Shown piece by piece: positions 7,928 through 18,091 of a stretch of DNA of 64,000 nucleotides. Under the pieces are notes generated by a model. It did no database searches and was not told where the DNA came from. It saw only the letters and a program-made list of their open reading frames with translations. Numbering within the stretch: the first letter of the stretch is position 1; each line of letters opens with the position of its first letter. Source of the DNA: Campylobacter concisus (lineage in GTDB: Bacteria; Campylobacterota; Campylobacteria; Campylobacterales; Campylobacteraceae); NCBI RefSeq assembly GCF_003049085.1, contig NZ_PIQX01000003.1:62001-126000 (forward strand), read 5' to 3'. The translations under genes and the position numbers were made by a program.

Positions 7928-10183
7928 TTAGAAGCGTCTTCCGATAGTAAATTCAAATGTATTTGTATCATCGCCCTCTTTAGGTTTAAGAGCTTTTGCA
8001 AAGATTAGTTGAAGTGGTCCAATAGGAGTTATCCACTCGATGCCAGTACCAACTGATGATCTTTTTATCTCATTTAGACTATTTTCGCCGATCATACCGT
8101 AGTCATAAAATACAACACCACGCATTTTGACACGATCTATTATAGGGAAGCTTATTTCAGCTGAATTATTAAACGAAGTTTCGCCGCCATATTCGTAGTA
8201 GTCGCCATTATATTTTACCTTTGGAGATACAGTTCTGCTTTCGTAACCACGTAAGCTTCTTATACCGCCAAGGTAAAGTCTTTCGTTGATCGGGGTATAT
8301 CCTCTTTCCCAAATTTTGCCAAAGCTTGCTTTGTATCTTAAGATAAGATCGTAGTCGATGTACTCTCTAAGGCCTAGGTAGTAGTTAAAATTTGTACGAT
8401 TTTTGATAAAGTCTATATCGCCACCAAGCCCAGCTATCTCAAATGATGTGCTAGCTATGATGCCACGTCTTGGCAAGTAATAATCGTCGGTGCTATTATA
8501 TGTTAAAGCTGGAGTTATAGCGCTTTTTATGGCTTTACCTTCTCTATAAATTTCTTTTTTGGTTTTTGTGTTGATATCTCTTAGTTCATCATCTTTTAAA
8601 GTAATTTTGCTTTGCTCAATGTTGTAAGTAAGTGATGCACTTAAATTTCTAGTTAGTTTTCTACCTAGTGTTGTGCTAAAACCATAGCTTCTCTCTTTAT
8701 ATGTTCTCCAGTCATAGTCATTTGCGTAAAGTGTTCCGCCAAGGCTATACTCTGAGTCAAAAATTCTTGGGTTTGTAAGACTTATCTGACCTGAAAGCTC
8801 TCTGTCACTTTTATCTACGCTTATTTGTCCTTGAAGACCAGAGCCAAAGATATTTGTGTCAGAAAGTGCAGCGTTTAGTAGTAGTCCGTCGCTGCTGCCG
8901 TATCCGATACCGCCGCTTATTGAGCCAGTTGAAGCCTCTTTTACTTTTACTTTTAAATCAACTGTATTTTTATCAACCGGATCTTCTTCTATCTCAACGT
9001 CATCAAAGTAGCTTGTTCTTTTTAGTGCATCTTTTGAGTCTTGAAGGTCGGTTCTGCTATATAAATTTCCTTCAGTTAGATAAAGTTCACGTCTTACAAC
9101 GCGGTCAACAGTTCTATCATTGCCTGAAATTTGAACATTTCTTATATATACTTTTTCGCCAGGATCTACTTCATAATCAATATCGACAGTTTTATTTTCA
9201 TCAAATTTATCAGTCTTTGGATAGACTTTTACAAATGCATAACCTTTGTCAGCAACCATATCATCGAGCTTTTTCATATCTTGGCGAAGTCTTGCTGAGT
9301 TCATCGTATCGCCAGCCTCAAGCCTAAAGTCATCTATAATCTTTTTGGTATCAAGCTCTAGCTCTTCAGGTGCTGTAATACTTACATTTGAAACCTTATA
9401 AGGCTCACCCTCATGAACATAATAAGTAAGATCAGCTGTGTAGTTATCAAACGATGAATTTAAATAAGGTGACGAAATAGTCGCGTCTAAATAGCCTTTT
9501 TGGAAATATTTGTCTTGTATTCTTGCTGGGTCATTTTCAAGCTCAAAAAGTTTAACTTTACCATCATTTCTGCCCCAAAGCCAGCCCATAAATTCTCTAC
9601 TTTTGTTTGCAACTACTGGCTCAATGTCGTCATAATCAAACTCTTTTGCACCGACTAAATTTACATTTTTGATTATCATATTTTCGCCGCGGTTTATGTT
9701 GAGCGTTATAAAAAGTGAGCTGTCGTTGTCTGCAACTGGTTGTTTTTCTACGTCTACAACGGTATCAAAATAACCCTTTGACTCATAATATTGGCGAATT
9801 CTCTCTTTAGTTTTTTCTATTGTAAGCTCATCGTACATATTACCTGGTTTGATGTTGATTAGCGACTCGATCGCAGTTTTATCATTTGTTACAACACCTT
9901 TTAGATCGACCCTAGCAACACTTGGCTTCTCTTTTACGGCTACTAAAAGATTGCCATTACCTGTATCTTCTATGTAGATATCGTCGAAATAGTTTTGTTT
10001 GTATAAATTTGTGATCGCCTTATCGCTAAGCTTTGGAGTCAGATCCTGACCGACTTTTAAGCCCATTATTTGGCTTGCTACTTCAGGCGAAAGGTGAATT
10101 AGGCCTTTAAAATTTATTGACTGGATTGTTTGTGCGCTTAGGCCACTGAAAGCTAATGCTAATAAAAATAATTTCTTTTTCAT
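7928..10183 (-). CDS. bamA: Outer membrane protein assembly factor BamA
   Basis: Omp85-family core of the BAM machine that folds beta-barrels into the outer membrane. The 751 residues start with a signal peptide of about 18 residues (MKKKLFLLALAFSGLSAQ). POTRA domains span roughly 19-420, with repeated patterns such as YKQNYFDDIYIEDTGNG, YYESKGYFDTVV and LKRTSYFDDVEIEEDP. The C-terminal 16-stranded barrel contains the conserved lid motif GGIRSLRGYESR and ends in FTIGRRF with terminal Phe. It is transcribed divergently from tyrA. Confidence 0.97.
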   Translation of the reverse strand: MKKKLFLLALAFSGLSAQTIQSINFKGLIHLSPEVASQIMGLKVGQDLTPKLSDKAITNLYKQNYFDDIYIEDTGNGNLLVAVKEKPSVARVDLKGVVTNDKTAIESLINIKPGNMYDELTIEKTKERIRQYYESKGYFDTVVDVEKQPVADNDSSLFITLNINRGENMIIKNVNLVGAKEFDYDDIEPVVANKSREFMGWLWGRNDGKVKLFELENDPARIQDKYFQKGYLDATISSPYLNSSFDNYTADLTYYVHEGEPYKVSNVSITAPEELELDTKKIIDDFRLEAGDTMNSARLRQDMKKLDDMVADKGYAFVKVYPKTDKFDENKTVDIDYEVDPGEKVYIRNVQISGNDRTVDRVVRRELYLTEGNLYSRTDLQDSKDALKRTSYFDDVEIEEDPVDKNTVDLKVKVKEASTGSISGGIGYGSSDGLLLNAALSDTNIFGSGLQGQISVDKSDRELSGQISLTNPRIFDSEYSLGGTLYANDYDWRTYKERSYGFSTTLGRKLTRNLSASLTYNIEQSKITLKDDELRDINTKTKKEIYREGKAIKSAITPALTYNSTDDYYLPRRGIIASTSFEIAGLGGDIDFIKNRTNFNYYLGLREYIDYDLILRYKASFGKIWERGYTPINERLYLGGIRSLRGYESRTVSPKVKYNGDYYEYGGETSFNNSAEISFPIIDRVKMRGVVFYDYGMIGENSLNEIKRSSVGTGIEWITPIGPLQLIFAKALKPKEGDDTNTFEFTIGRRF

Positions 10184-10272
10184 TAAATTTAACCTAGAGT
10201 TTTAGTATAAGTGCGTATAATATCATATTTTATTTTTAATAAATTTAAATTTTATAATTTTGAAGGTTTTTT

Positions 10273-11103
10273 ATGAAAATAGGTATCATCGGACTTGGTC
10301 TTATGGGTGGCTCACTTGGGCTAGCATTAAAAGATGAAAAATTAATTTCTTGTGTTAGCGGATATGATAAAGATGAAAATCACAGCAAAAAAGCGCTTGA
10401 ACTTGGCTTGGTGCATGAAATTTTAAGCATTGACGAGATGAAAAAGAAGTGTGACATCATCTTTTTAGCTGTGCCAGTAGAAGCTATCGTAAGCATCGTG
10501 CAAAATTTAACCGATATTAGCGAAGATACGACGATCATCGACTTTGGCTCGACTAAACAAAAGATAATAGAAGCCGTGCCAGAAAAAATTCGTAAAAATT
10601 TCATCCCAGCTCACCCGATGGCAGGTACTGAGTACTCTGGCCCAGAAGCTGCATTTAAGTCACTTTACACTGGCGCAACTGTTATCGTTTGCGACTTTGC
10701 TGAGAGTGCAGAAAAACATGTAAAAAGAAGCGTGGAGTTATTTTCTTGCCTTGGCATGAAGATTATTTTTATGAGTGCGAAAGAACATGATCATCACGTG
10801 GGTCTTATTTCGCATTTGCCTCATGCGATTGCATTTTCGCTTGCTAGCGGGATATTAAAAGAAGAGGATAAAAGGCACATCGTAGCACTTGGAGGACCGA
10901 CATTTAAAGGCATGATACGTGTCGCAAAGAGTTCGCCTTTTATGTGGAGCGATATCTTTAAGCAAAATAAAAATAATGTTGTTGAAGCTATAAATATGTT
11001 TGAAAAAGAGCTAAATTTGTGCAAAGATCTCATAAAAGATGAACGCTGGGATGAACTTTTTGCTTGGATGAGCGACGCTAGAGCCGTAAGAGAAATTTTG
11101 TAA
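10273..11103 (+). CDS. tyrA: Prephenate dehydrogenase TyrA
   Basis: Oxidatively decarboxylates prephenate to 4-hydroxyphenylpyruvate, the tyrosine branch of the shikimate pathway. The 276 residues start with a Rossmann motif (IGIIGLGLMGGSLGLAL), and the catalytic region includes HPMAGTEYSGP and HDHHVGLISHLPHAIA. There is no fused chorismate mutase and no ACT domain. A GAAGG site lies just before the ATG, and a TATAAT at 10253-10258 could be its -10 box. Confidence 0.95.
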   Translation: MKIGIIGLGLMGGSLGLALKDEKLISCVSGYDKDENHSKKALELGLVHEILSIDEMKKKCDIIFLAVPVEAIVSIVQNLTDISEDTTIIDFGSTKQKIIEAVPEKIRKNFIPAHPMAGTEYSGPEAAFKSLYTGATVIVCDFAESAEKHVKRSVELFSCLGMKIIFMSAKEHDHHVGLISHLPHAIAFSLASGILKEEDKRHIVALGGPTFKGMIRVAKSSPFMWSDIFKQNKNNVVEAINMFEKELNLCKDLIKDERWDELFAWMSDARAVREIL

Positions 11104-11165
11104 TTAACTAAAAATTTATTGATTTACGTGTAAAATTTTGCAAATTAAATTTAAGGTAAAAATAT

Positions 11166-12536
11166 ATGTATAGACGTGGAGTTGGCGGATTTGGTATTGT
11201 TGTGCTTTTGCTAATTTTAATTTTAGCCGGTGGTTTTGGCTATGCTTTGATGTCAAAAGATTTTGAGCGAAATGAGCCGATAATCGGTGTTGCTGATAAG
11301 GTTTATTGGAATCTTAAAACCCCAATGAATATCAAATTTAAAGATGATAGTGGTATAAAATTTGTACGAATTAGTATGAATGATGGGAAAAATGATCTAA
11401 ATTTATTAAATCAAATCATACAAAATCCAAGTACCGAGCTTGATGTAAATTTAACCTTTCCAAAGACTGGCTTTTTTGCTCAAAAAGATACCTATGAGAT
11501 GAATATCGAAGCTGTAGATACTAGCAAATGGAGTTTTTTTACTGGCAATAAAGCTAGTAAAAAGGTTGAAGTAGTGCTTGATACTTCAAAACCTGACCTT
11601 TCCATATACTCGCAGTCTTATTCTATCTCAAAAGGTGGTAGCGCGGTTGTGGTCTTTAGGGCGACTGATAATCAACTAAAAGAGGTTTATGTCCAGACAA
11701 ATTTTGGTAAGAAATTTAAAGCAGTACCATTTTATAGAGATGGCTTTTATGCAGCACTCGTTGCTTGGCCAGTTCAGGTTGAAAATTTTAGTGCAGAAGT
11801 TATTGCTAGGGACTTTGCAGGCAACGAGAGCAAATCTCACGTGAGATATTTTTATGAAAATGTAAAGTATAAAACTTCAACTATTGCATTAAATGATAGA
11901 TTTTTAGATGGTAAGATAGTTGATCTAACTGATCAATATGCAAAAGATCCAAGCGCACTTTCAAGACTTGAGAAAATGAGATTTGTCAATGAAACGCTTA
12001 GAAATTCAAACGAAGAAAAAATAACAGCACTTACTACAAATCCTGGTGATGAGATGTTAACTGGCTTTAGTGTGACACCATTTTACCCACTAAGAAATGG
12101 TAAAAAAGTGGCTGACTTCGCCGATCACCGATACTATACATATAATAACGAGCAAGTAAGCGAATCTTGGCATATGGGAATAGACTTTGCAAGTGTGGCA
12201 GCGGCTCCTATAATAGCTAGTAATGCCGGCCGTGTCGTACTTGCATCTGAAAATGGAATTTATGGATTAAATATTGTGATAGATCATGGATTTGGGCTTT
12301 ATTCGCTTTATGGACACTGCTCAAGCACTAGAGTAAAAGAGGGCGATATGGTGGCAGCTGGCGATCAGATAGGTACTACTGGAACTAGTGGTCTTGCGCT
12401 TGGAGATCACCTTCACTTTGGAATTTTAGTCCAAGGTGAAGAGGTAAGACCTCAACAATGGATGGATAAAAAGTGGATAAAAGACAATATCACAAGTGTC
12501 TTAGATGCTGCAAAAGCAATGATAGACAAGAACTAA
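11166..12536 (+). CDS. M23-family (LytM) peptidoglycan endopeptidase, membrane anchored
   Basis: Probably trims peptidoglycan cross-links in the periplasm. Of 456 residues, a single N-terminal membrane helix lies at about 9-28, a beta-rich region follows, and the LytM domain is C-terminal. Zinc and catalytic motifs are visible: WHMGIDFAS (HxxxD) near 335, YGHCSS near 379 and DHLHFGILV (HxH) near 413. Related enzymes shape the helical cell in Helicobacter and Campylobacter (Csd family); a shape role here is inference. It sits between tyrA and lpxC as I recall for Cj0131. Confidence 0.93.
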   Translation: MYRRGVGGFGIVVLLLILILAGGFGYALMSKDFERNEPIIGVADKVYWNLKTPMNIKFKDDSGIKFVRISMNDGKNDLNLLNQIIQNPSTELDVNLTFPKTGFFAQKDTYEMNIEAVDTSKWSFFTGNKASKKVEVVLDTSKPDLSIYSQSYSISKGGSAVVVFRATDNQLKEVYVQTNFGKKFKAVPFYRDGFYAALVAWPVQVENFSAEVIARDFAGNESKSHVRYFYENVKYKTSTIALNDRFLDGKIVDLTDQYAKDPSALSRLEKMRFVNETLRNSNEEKITALTTNPGDEMLTGFSVTPFYPLRNGKKVADFADHRYYTYNNEQVSESWHMGIDFASVAAAPIIASNAGRVVLASENGIYGLNIVIDHGFGLYSLYGHCSSTRVKEGDMVAAGDQIGTTGTSGLALGDHLHFGILVQGEEVRPQQWMDKKWIKDNITSVLDAAKAMIDKN

Positions 12537-12563
12537 AAATTTGCAAAATTGATTTTTTAGTGC

Positions 12564-12569
12564 TATCAT
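12564..12569 (+). promoter_or_regulatory. Possible -10 box for lpxC
   Basis: TATCAT preceded by a TTTTTTAG run, 29 bases before the lpxC TTG. A plausible housekeeping promoter, only by consensus. Confidence 0.4.
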
Positions 12570-12597
12570 AAGCGGATTAAAAATATAAGGAAAATTC

Positions 12598-13482
12598 TTG
12601 AAACAAACTACTATCGCAAGACGCGTTGAGACCGTTGGTATAGGGCTTCATAAAGGTGAGCCGATAAGACTTATACTAGAACCTCTTGATGCAAATTCTG
12701 GTATTATTTTGCACCGCGAAGATCTTGGTATTAGTTTTAAAGCTGAACCTAAAAATGTTATAAATACGCAGATGGCAACCGTTGTTGGCAACGAAAAGGG
12801 CTTTATTAGTACGATCGAACACCTGATGTCAGCCATAAATGGTTATGGTATTGATAATATTAGAATTTCTGTTGATGCAAATGAAATTCCTGTCATGGAT
12901 GGCAGTGCGATAAGCTTTTGTATGCTACTTGATGAAGCTGGCATAAGATATCTTGATGCTGGCAAAAAAGTAATTCTTGTTAGGCGCGAAGTTGAAGTCG
13001 TTGAGGGTTCTAAATTTGTACGAACTTCACCTTCAAGAAGTCCAAAATTTGACTATACGATAAAATTTGATCATCCAGTTATTGGTGAACAAAGATATGT
13101 TTTTGATTTTAGTAAAAGTTCGTTTATAAAAAATATAGCTCGTGCTAGAACTTTTGGCTTTTTGAAAGATTTACAACGTTTACAAGCTCAAAATTTAGCT
13201 CTTGGTGCATCGCTTGATAATGCCGTGGCAATCGATGATACGCATATCCTAAATCCAGAAGGTTTGAGATTTGAAAATGAGTTTGTAAGGCACAAAATTT
13301 TAGATGCGATTGGCGATTTAAGCTTGCTTGGGGCGCCTTTGTTGGGCGATTATACAGCATTTGCTGGAAGTCACGATCTAAATCACAAATTAACTCTTGC
13401 TTTGATGGCCGATGAGAAAAACTACGAGATCTCAACTCTAAATGGTGAACTTCTAAAAGAGTATCAAAAGGTATTTGCATAG
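12598..13482 (+). CDS. lpxC: UDP-3-O-acyl-N-acetylglucosamine deacetylase LpxC
   Basis: Zinc amidase for the committed step of lipid A synthesis. The 294 residues match the family. Zinc ligands are the His in TIEHLMSAI (about 79), the His/Asp pair in RHKILDAIGDLSLLG (about 232-236), and AGSHDLNHKL supplies the catalytic His. The start is TTG at 12598 with AAGGA just upstream; no earlier ATG is in frame. Its TAG stop overlaps the probable tsaB start (see that entry). Confidence 0.97.
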   Translation: MKQTTIARRVETVGIGLHKGEPIRLILEPLDANSGIILHREDLGISFKAEPKNVINTQMATVVGNEKGFISTIEHLMSAINGYGIDNIRISVDANEIPVMDGSAISFCMLLDEAGIRYLDAGKKVILVRREVEVVEGSKFVRTSPSRSPKFDYTIKFDHPVIGEQRYVFDFSKSSFIKNIARARTFGFLKDLQRLQAQNLALGASLDNAVAIDDTHILNPEGLRFENEFVRHKILDAIGDLSLLGAPLLGDYTAFAGSHDLNHKLTLALMADEKNYEISTLNGELLKEYQKVFA

Positions 13483-13925
13483 AAAATATTGAAATTTTAG
13501 TTGTCTCTTTATCGACTCCGCTCTTGGTTGGAGTCTATAAAGACGGCGTAAAATTTGATGAAATTACAACTGATGAACATGTCAGTGAAGCTTTGATAAA
13601 AATCTTAGAAAATTTATCCTCTAAATTTAATATCACAAAAATTATCTATGCAAATACGCCAGGCAGTTTTATGGGGCTAAAGGTGGCCTATGTCATCTTA
13701 AAGACTTTCTCTTTAGCAAAGGGTTGCGAATTTTATGCGGTTAGCGGCTTTAGCTTAAATGGCAGCCAAGCTATAAGGGCAAATAAAAATTTGAGCTTCG
13801 TTTTAAAGGATGGCGAAATTTCACTTGAAAAAGTGGAGCCAGTAGGATTTAGGTTGCCTTTAAATTTAGATGAATTAAAACTAAATTCAGATACACTTCC
13901 AGATTATATCATCCAAGCAGTTTAG
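13479..13925 (+). CDS. tsaB: TsaB-like tRNA t6A synthesis protein (non-canonical start)
   Basis: TsaB is the partner that activates TsaD for threonylcarbamoylation of A37 in ANN-decoding tRNAs. The match is the hsp70/actin-like fold start ILVVSLSTPLLVGVYKDG and the segment GSFMGLKVAYVILKTFSLAKG, equivalent to the GSFTGLRIG region of TsaB. The first ordinary start in frame is TTG 13524, but it would remove the first beta strand. The frame is open back to 13449 with no ATG, GTG or TTG. ATA 13479 overlaps the lpxC stop and has AAAAGG upstream at good spacing; ATT 13473 or 13488 are alternatives. At about 148 residues it is shorter than the usual 220-230, lacking most of the second lobe. Confidence 0.8.
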   Translation: MENIEILVVSLSTPLLVGVYKDGVKFDEITTDEHVSEALIKILENLSSKFNITKIIYANTPGSFMGLKVAYVILKTFSLAKGCEFYAVSGFSLNGSQAIRANKNLSFVLKDGEISLEKVEPVGFRLPLNLDELKLNSDTLPDYIIQAV

Positions 13926-13933
13926 GAGAAATT

Positions 13934-14818
13934 TTGAATATCTTAGTCCCTGCAACAAGTGCGAATTTGGGCCCTGGTTTTGATGCTTTGGGGCTTAGTT
14001 TGAAGCTTTTTAATAGCGTAAAAATCGAGCCAGCAAAATTTAGCTCAGTGTCGATAAACGGCGAAGGCAGTGGAAGTGTAAATTTAAAGAGAAATAATAT
14101 ATTCTTAAGTATTTTTAATGAAATTTTTTTTGAGCTAACTGGTAAAAATGAAAATTTTAGAGTCGTTTTTGAAAATAATATCCCATTTTCAAGGGGACTT
14201 GGTAGTAGCTCCGCTGTGATCGTTGGAGCCATTGCTTCAGCGTACGAAATGGCTGGCTTTAAGGCAAGCAAAGAGACAGTTTTAAATAAAGCTATCATCT
14301 ATGAAACCCATCCTGATAATATCTCGCCAGCAGTTCACGGTGGATTTGTCAGCGCGATCGTAAAAAATGGCAATGTTTACGCAAATAAAATAAATTTAAG
14401 CGATGAGATAAAGGCAGTAGTTGTTATCCCAAATAAACCAATGAGTACATCCTCGTCAAGACAAATTTTACCAAATAACTATACGATGAAAGAGTGTGTG
14501 AATAACTTATCTCATGCCGCTTTTTTAACGTCTTGTTTTTATGAAAAAAAGTATGATCTCTTAAAAATAGCAAGCAAAGATTTGATGCACGAAGAGCGTA
14601 GAATGCACGCTTTAGAAGAGCTTTTTGAAGTTAGAAAAGTAGCTTATAAAAATGGCGCTTTAATGAGCACGCTTTCAGGCTCAGGCTCAAGCTTTTTAAA
14701 TATCGCTTACAAAGATGACGCTAAAAATTTACAAGATATTTTAAAGAGTAAATTTAGTGATTTTAGGGTTGAGGTTTTTTCATTTGATAACGATGGATAC
14801 GAAATTACGCAAAGCTAA
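13934..14818 (+). CDS. thrB: Homoserine kinase ThrB
   Basis: GHMP-family kinase that phosphorylates homoserine in threonine synthesis. The 294 residues start from TTG 13934 with AGGAG upstream. The N-terminus ILVPATSANLGPGFDALGL is diagnostic, and the ATP loop is FSRGLGSSSAVIVGAIA near 93-109. The C-terminal STLSGSGSSF motif is present. It lies between tsaB and ylxR in an operon running on to rimP. Confidence 0.96.
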   Translation: MNILVPATSANLGPGFDALGLSLKLFNSVKIEPAKFSSVSINGEGSGSVNLKRNNIFLSIFNEIFFELTGKNENFRVVFENNIPFSRGLGSSSAVIVGAIASAYEMAGFKASKETVLNKAIIYETHPDNISPAVHGGFVSAIVKNGNVYANKINLSDEIKAVVVIPNKPMSTSSSRQILPNNYTMKECVNNLSHAAFLTSCFYEKKYDLLKIASKDLMHEERRMHALEELFEVRKVAYKNGALMSTLSGSGSSFLNIAYKDDAKNLQDILKSKFSDFRVEVFSFDNDGYEITQS

Positions 14819-14839
14819 AAACAAGTTTAAAAAGATATA

Positions 14840-15094
14840 ATGAACAAAAATAATCCTGTAAGGACATGTGTCGCTTGTAAAATTAAAATTTCTCAGAGCT
14901 TGCTAAAAAGATACCGCTTGGTAGGTAAAAATTTAGAGCATGGCAAAGGAAATGGTCGTAGCTTTTATCTGTGCGACAAATGTATACAAAAAGATATAAA
15001 AATTTTAAAAAAAATAATTGATAAACAAACTAAAGGTGCTTTTATTTGTGATGCACCGAAGTTAAAGGAGATACTCTTAAATGAGCAATGTTAG
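14840..15094 (+). CDS. ylxR: YlxR/RnpM-family RNA-binding protein
   Basis: Small 84-residue protein of the DUF448 family usually coded next to infB. The hallmark [21 protein letters not shown] lies at the N-terminus (the family has R-x-C-x-x-C), followed by [12 protein letters not shown] and a Lys-rich end. In Firmicutes YlxR (RnpM) binds and modulates RNase P RNA; whether that holds here is unknown. Its stop lies 14 bases inside infB, which suggests translational coupling. The upstream ribosome site is weak. Confidence 0.88.
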   Translation: MNKNNPVRTCVACKIKISQSLLKRYRLVGKNLEHGKGNGRSFYLCDKCIQKDIKILKKIIDKQTKGAFICDAPKLKEILLNEQC

Positions 15095-17729
15095 GATTTC
15101 AGAGATCGCAAACGAGCTTGGCTATCCAAGTAAAGAGATAGTAGAAAAAGCTCAAGAGCTAGGATTAAAAGTCAAAACTCACTCAAATGCAGTTAGCCTT
15201 GAAGAGGCCGAAGCTATATATGAATATGTTCAAACTGGCGTGATACCAGATAAATTTAAAAAGAAAAAGAGTGAACCTAAACCAAAAAAAGAGTCTAAAA
15301 AAGAAGTAGAAAAAGAGTCAGTAAAAAAAGAAGAAAAGCAAAAGAGTGAACCTAAAAAAGCTACTACTAAAACTGAGTCAAAGTCGGTAAAAGCTGAGCC
15401 TAAGAAAGAGGCACAAATTTTAGAAGAAAAACAAAAAATTGAGCCTAAAAAAGAAGAAATCAAAGTAGAGCAAAAACAAGTCGAAGCTCCAAGACCAAAA
15501 GAGAGCTTGGCCGATGTGACTCAAAAAAGACGTGGCCTTGTGATAGTAAAAAAGAAAAAAGACTATGAAGCGCCAATTGCTACAAAAGAAGAGAAAAAGC
15601 CTGAACCAAGCATAGCTAATATAAGCGATTTTAAAAGTATGTTTTCAGCAAATGATGAAAATTTAGCTAAGAAAAAGAAAAAAGATAAAAAAGTAGTTGT
15701 TGCAAGTAAAAAGGATAGCGCTCAGAAGATGGATCTGCTTGGCGGAAGTGATTTTGGTGACATTGTACTAGAAGATGAAGATGTAGTCGTTCTTCCTGAT
15801 TTTAGTTTTAAAACCCCAGCACCAGCACCTGCTCAAAAGACAAAACAGCCAAATGTTATGAGAACTACGGTCAACAATACGATAAATTCATTTGGCGAAG
15901 GCGGCATTCAAAGAAGAGCTAGAAAAAAACACAAAAAGCCTGAAAATAAACAAAACAGTGAAGCTGTGACATCTATAAATATTCCAAAAGAAATTCGTGT
16001 TTATGAATTTGCTGAAAAGCTAAACAAACAGCCAAGCGAGATCATAGGTAAGTTATTTATGCTTGGTATGATGACAACTAAAAATGACTTTTTGGATGAA
16101 GATGCGATAGAAATTTTAGCCGATGAGTTTAATGTAGAGGTTAATATCATCGACGATCAAAAAGAATTTGACTACGTAGCAGCCTATGAAGAAGAGATAA
16201 AAGACGATGAAAATCTCCAGCCAAGAGCACCAGTCATAACCATCATGGGTCACGTTGATCATGGTAAAACTTCATTGCTTGATTACATAAGAAAATCACG
16301 TGTAGCAGCAGGAGAGGCCGGTGGTATCACTCAGCATGTTGGTGCTTATATGGTAAATAAAAACGGCAAAAACATCACATTTATCGACACTCCAGGTCAC
16401 GAAGCGTTTACTGCTATGCGTGCAAGGGGTGCTGGTGTAACTGATATAGTTATCATCGTTGTTGCAGCAGATGACGGCGTAAAACCACAAACAAAAGAGG
16501 CAGTTAGTCACGCAAAAGCTGCTGGTGTACCAATAATCATCGCGATAAACAAAATGGATAAAGAGTCAGCAAATCCTGACCTGGTAAAGACTGGTCTTGC
16601 TGAGCTTGATATCATGCCAACAGAGTGGGGCGGAAAGTATGAATTTGTGCCAATCTCTGCAAAAACAGGCATGGGTATAGATGATCTACTTGAGATCGTA
16701 CTTTTACAAGCTGACCTTTTGGAGCTAAAAGCAAATCCAAAGGCAAACGCAAAAGCAACTGTCATCGAGAGCTCACTTCAAAAAGGCCGTGGCCCAGTAG
16801 CTACTATTATCGTTGAAAATGGCACGCTTCATGTTGGAGATACTGTCGTAGCTGGAGTTGCGTATGGAAAGATAAGAAGCTTACTTGATGACCAAGGTAA
16901 GCCTTTGCAAGATATAAAACCAGGCGAATGCGGTGTGATAGTAGGTCTTAGCGAGATAGCAGAGGCAGGCGAGACATTAATAGGCGTAAAAACTGATAAA
17001 GAGGCTCGTGAATACGCGCAGAAAAAGGCTGAATATATCCGCCAAAAAGAGCTTAGTAAGAGTACAAAAGTTAGTATTGACGAGCTTAGCGCTAAGATTG
17101 CTGAGGGTGAGTTAAAGACGCTTCCAGTCATCATCAAAGCTGACGTTGGTGGTTCACTTGAGGCACTAAAAGCAAGCCTAGAAAAACTAGCAAATGATGA
17201 GATCAGAGTAAATGTCATCCACTCAGGTGTTGGCGGCATCACGCAAAGCGATGTAGCACTTGCTAGTGCGAGCGAAGACTGTATAATCCTTGGTTTTAAC
17301 ATAAGACCAACTGGCGAGATAAAAGAAAAGGCAAAAGAGAGCGGCGTTGAGATTAAAACTTACAACGTTATTTATAATCTAATCGACGACGTGAAGGCGA
17401 TTTTAGGCGGACTAATGTCACCTATCATCAGAGAAGAGCAGCTTGGTCAAGCTCAGGTTCGCCAAGTTATCCATGTGCCAAAAGTCGGTACTATCGCTGG
17501 ATGTATCGTCACTGAAGGCACGATAAACAGAGGCGCAAAAATTCGCCTTATTAGAGAAGGTGTGGTCGTTTATGAGGGCTTGGTAAGCTCATTAAAACGC
17601 TTCAAAGATGACGTCAAAGAGGTTGCTAGAGGTTATGAATGTGGCGTTGGTATCGAAAATTTCAATGACATCAGAGAAAATGACTATATCGAAAGCTTCA
17701 AAGAAGTCAAGGAGAAAGCTACTCTATGA
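15081..17729 (+). CDS. infB: Translation initiation factor IF-2
   Basis: GTPase that delivers initiator tRNA to the 30S P-site and promotes subunit joining. It has 882 residues. A first IF2_N-like helix domain is at 1-53, and a long Lys/Glu/Pro-rich linker runs about 58-150. A second IF2_N domain is near 300-355. The G domain has [17 protein letters not shown] (about 390), DTPGHEAF and NKMD. Domains II, III and the fMet-tRNA-binding C2 domain complete it. It overlaps ylxR by 14 bases and rbfA by 4. Confidence 0.98.
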   Translation: MSNVRISEIANELGYPSKEIVEKAQELGLKVKTHSNAVSLEEAEAIYEYVQTGVIPDKFKKKKSEPKPKKESKKEVEKESVKKEEKQKSEPKKATTKTESKSVKAEPKKEAQILEEKQKIEPKKEEIKVEQKQVEAPRPKESLADVTQKRRGLVIVKKKKDYEAPIATKEEKKPEPSIANISDFKSMFSANDENLAKKKKKDKKVVVASKKDSAQKMDLLGGSDFGDIVLEDEDVVVLPDFSFKTPAPAPAQKTKQPNVMRTTVNNTINSFGEGGIQRRARKKHKKPENKQNSEAVTSINIPKEIRVYEFAEKLNKQPSEIIGKLFMLGMMTTKNDFLDEDAIEILADEFNVEVNIIDDQKEFDYVAAYEEEIKDDENLQPRAPVITIMGHVDHGKTSLLDYIRKSRVAAGEAGGITQHVGAYMVNKNGKNITFIDTPGHEAFTAMRARGAGVTDIVIIVVAADDGVKPQTKEAVSHAKAAGVPIIIAINKMDKESANPDLVKTGLAELDIMPTEWGGKYEFVPISAKTGMGIDDLLEIVLLQADLLELKANPKANAKATVIESSLQKGRGPVATIIVENGTLHVGDTVVAGVAYGKIRSLLDDQGKPLQDIKPGECGVIVGLSEIAEAGETLIGVKTDKEAREYAQKKAEYIRQKELSKSTKVSIDELSAKIAEGELKTLPVIIKADVGGSLEALKASLEKLANDEIRVNVIHSGVGGITQSDVALASASEDCIILGFNIRPTGEIKEKAKESGVEIKTYNVIYNLIDDVKAILGGLMSPIIREEQLGQAQVRQVIHVPKVGTIAGCIVTEGTINRGAKIRLIREGVVVYEGLVSSLKRFKDDVKEVARGYECGVGIENFNDIRENDYIESFKEVKEKATL
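15265..15480 (+). repeat. Imperfect Lys/Glu/Pro repeat coding region in infB linker
   Basis: A low-complexity stretch codes for repeated units of the type SEPKK, AEPKKE and IEPKKEE, separated by Lys/Glu spacers. It forms the flexible linker after the first IF2_N domain and is a likely site of length variation between strains. Confidence 0.6.
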
Positions 17730-18091
17730 ACGCTAACGAGATAAAGCGTATGAGAACAGAGAGTGTGCTAAAAGAGCTCATCCCAGAGGCTTTAGCTACT
17801 CTTGAAGATAGCATTTTAAAGGGGCTTTGTGTCACTGATGTCGAGTGTAAAAAGGGCAGATACGACGCCTTTGTTTATCTTGATAAGATGGCTTTTGATG
17901 AGCGTGAACAAGAGTATATTTTGGGACATTTAAAGCGAGTTTGCAGACACTTGCAAAACCACTGCATGGCAGCTGAGGGCTGGTACAGATGCCCAAATTT
18001 TCACTTTAAATTTGATGATAGGTTAGAGTATCAAAACCATATGGATAAGTTGTTTGATAAAATTTCAAAGGATTTAAACAAAAATGGATAA
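17726..18091 (+). CDS. rbfA: Ribosome-binding factor A
   Basis: KH-fold protein needed for late 30S maturation and 16S rRNA 5' processing. The 121 residues begin [23 protein letters not shown], typical of RbfA. The C-terminus is slightly atypical, with [25 protein letters not shown] giving the final strand (family F-x-x-D) and helix. It overlaps infB by 4 bases and rimP by 8, in the conserved infB-rbfA-rimP order. Confidence 0.94.
   Translation: MNANEIKRMRTESVLKELIPEALATLEDSILKGLCVTDVECKKGRYDAFVYLDKMAFDEREQEYILGHLKRVCRHLQNHCMAAEGWYRCPNFHFKFDDRLEYQNHMDKLFDKISKDLNKNG

Noticed and set aside
8854..9327. A 157-residue open frame on the plus strand inside bamA
   Set aside because: It is antisense to a clear bamA frame, the protein is Leu/Gln/Arg-biased with no motif, and there is no ribosome site. 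It is a shadow.
15265..15480. CRISPR-like or tandem DNA repeat in infB
   Set aside because: The repeats are imperfect, in frame, and explained by a low-complexity protein linker.
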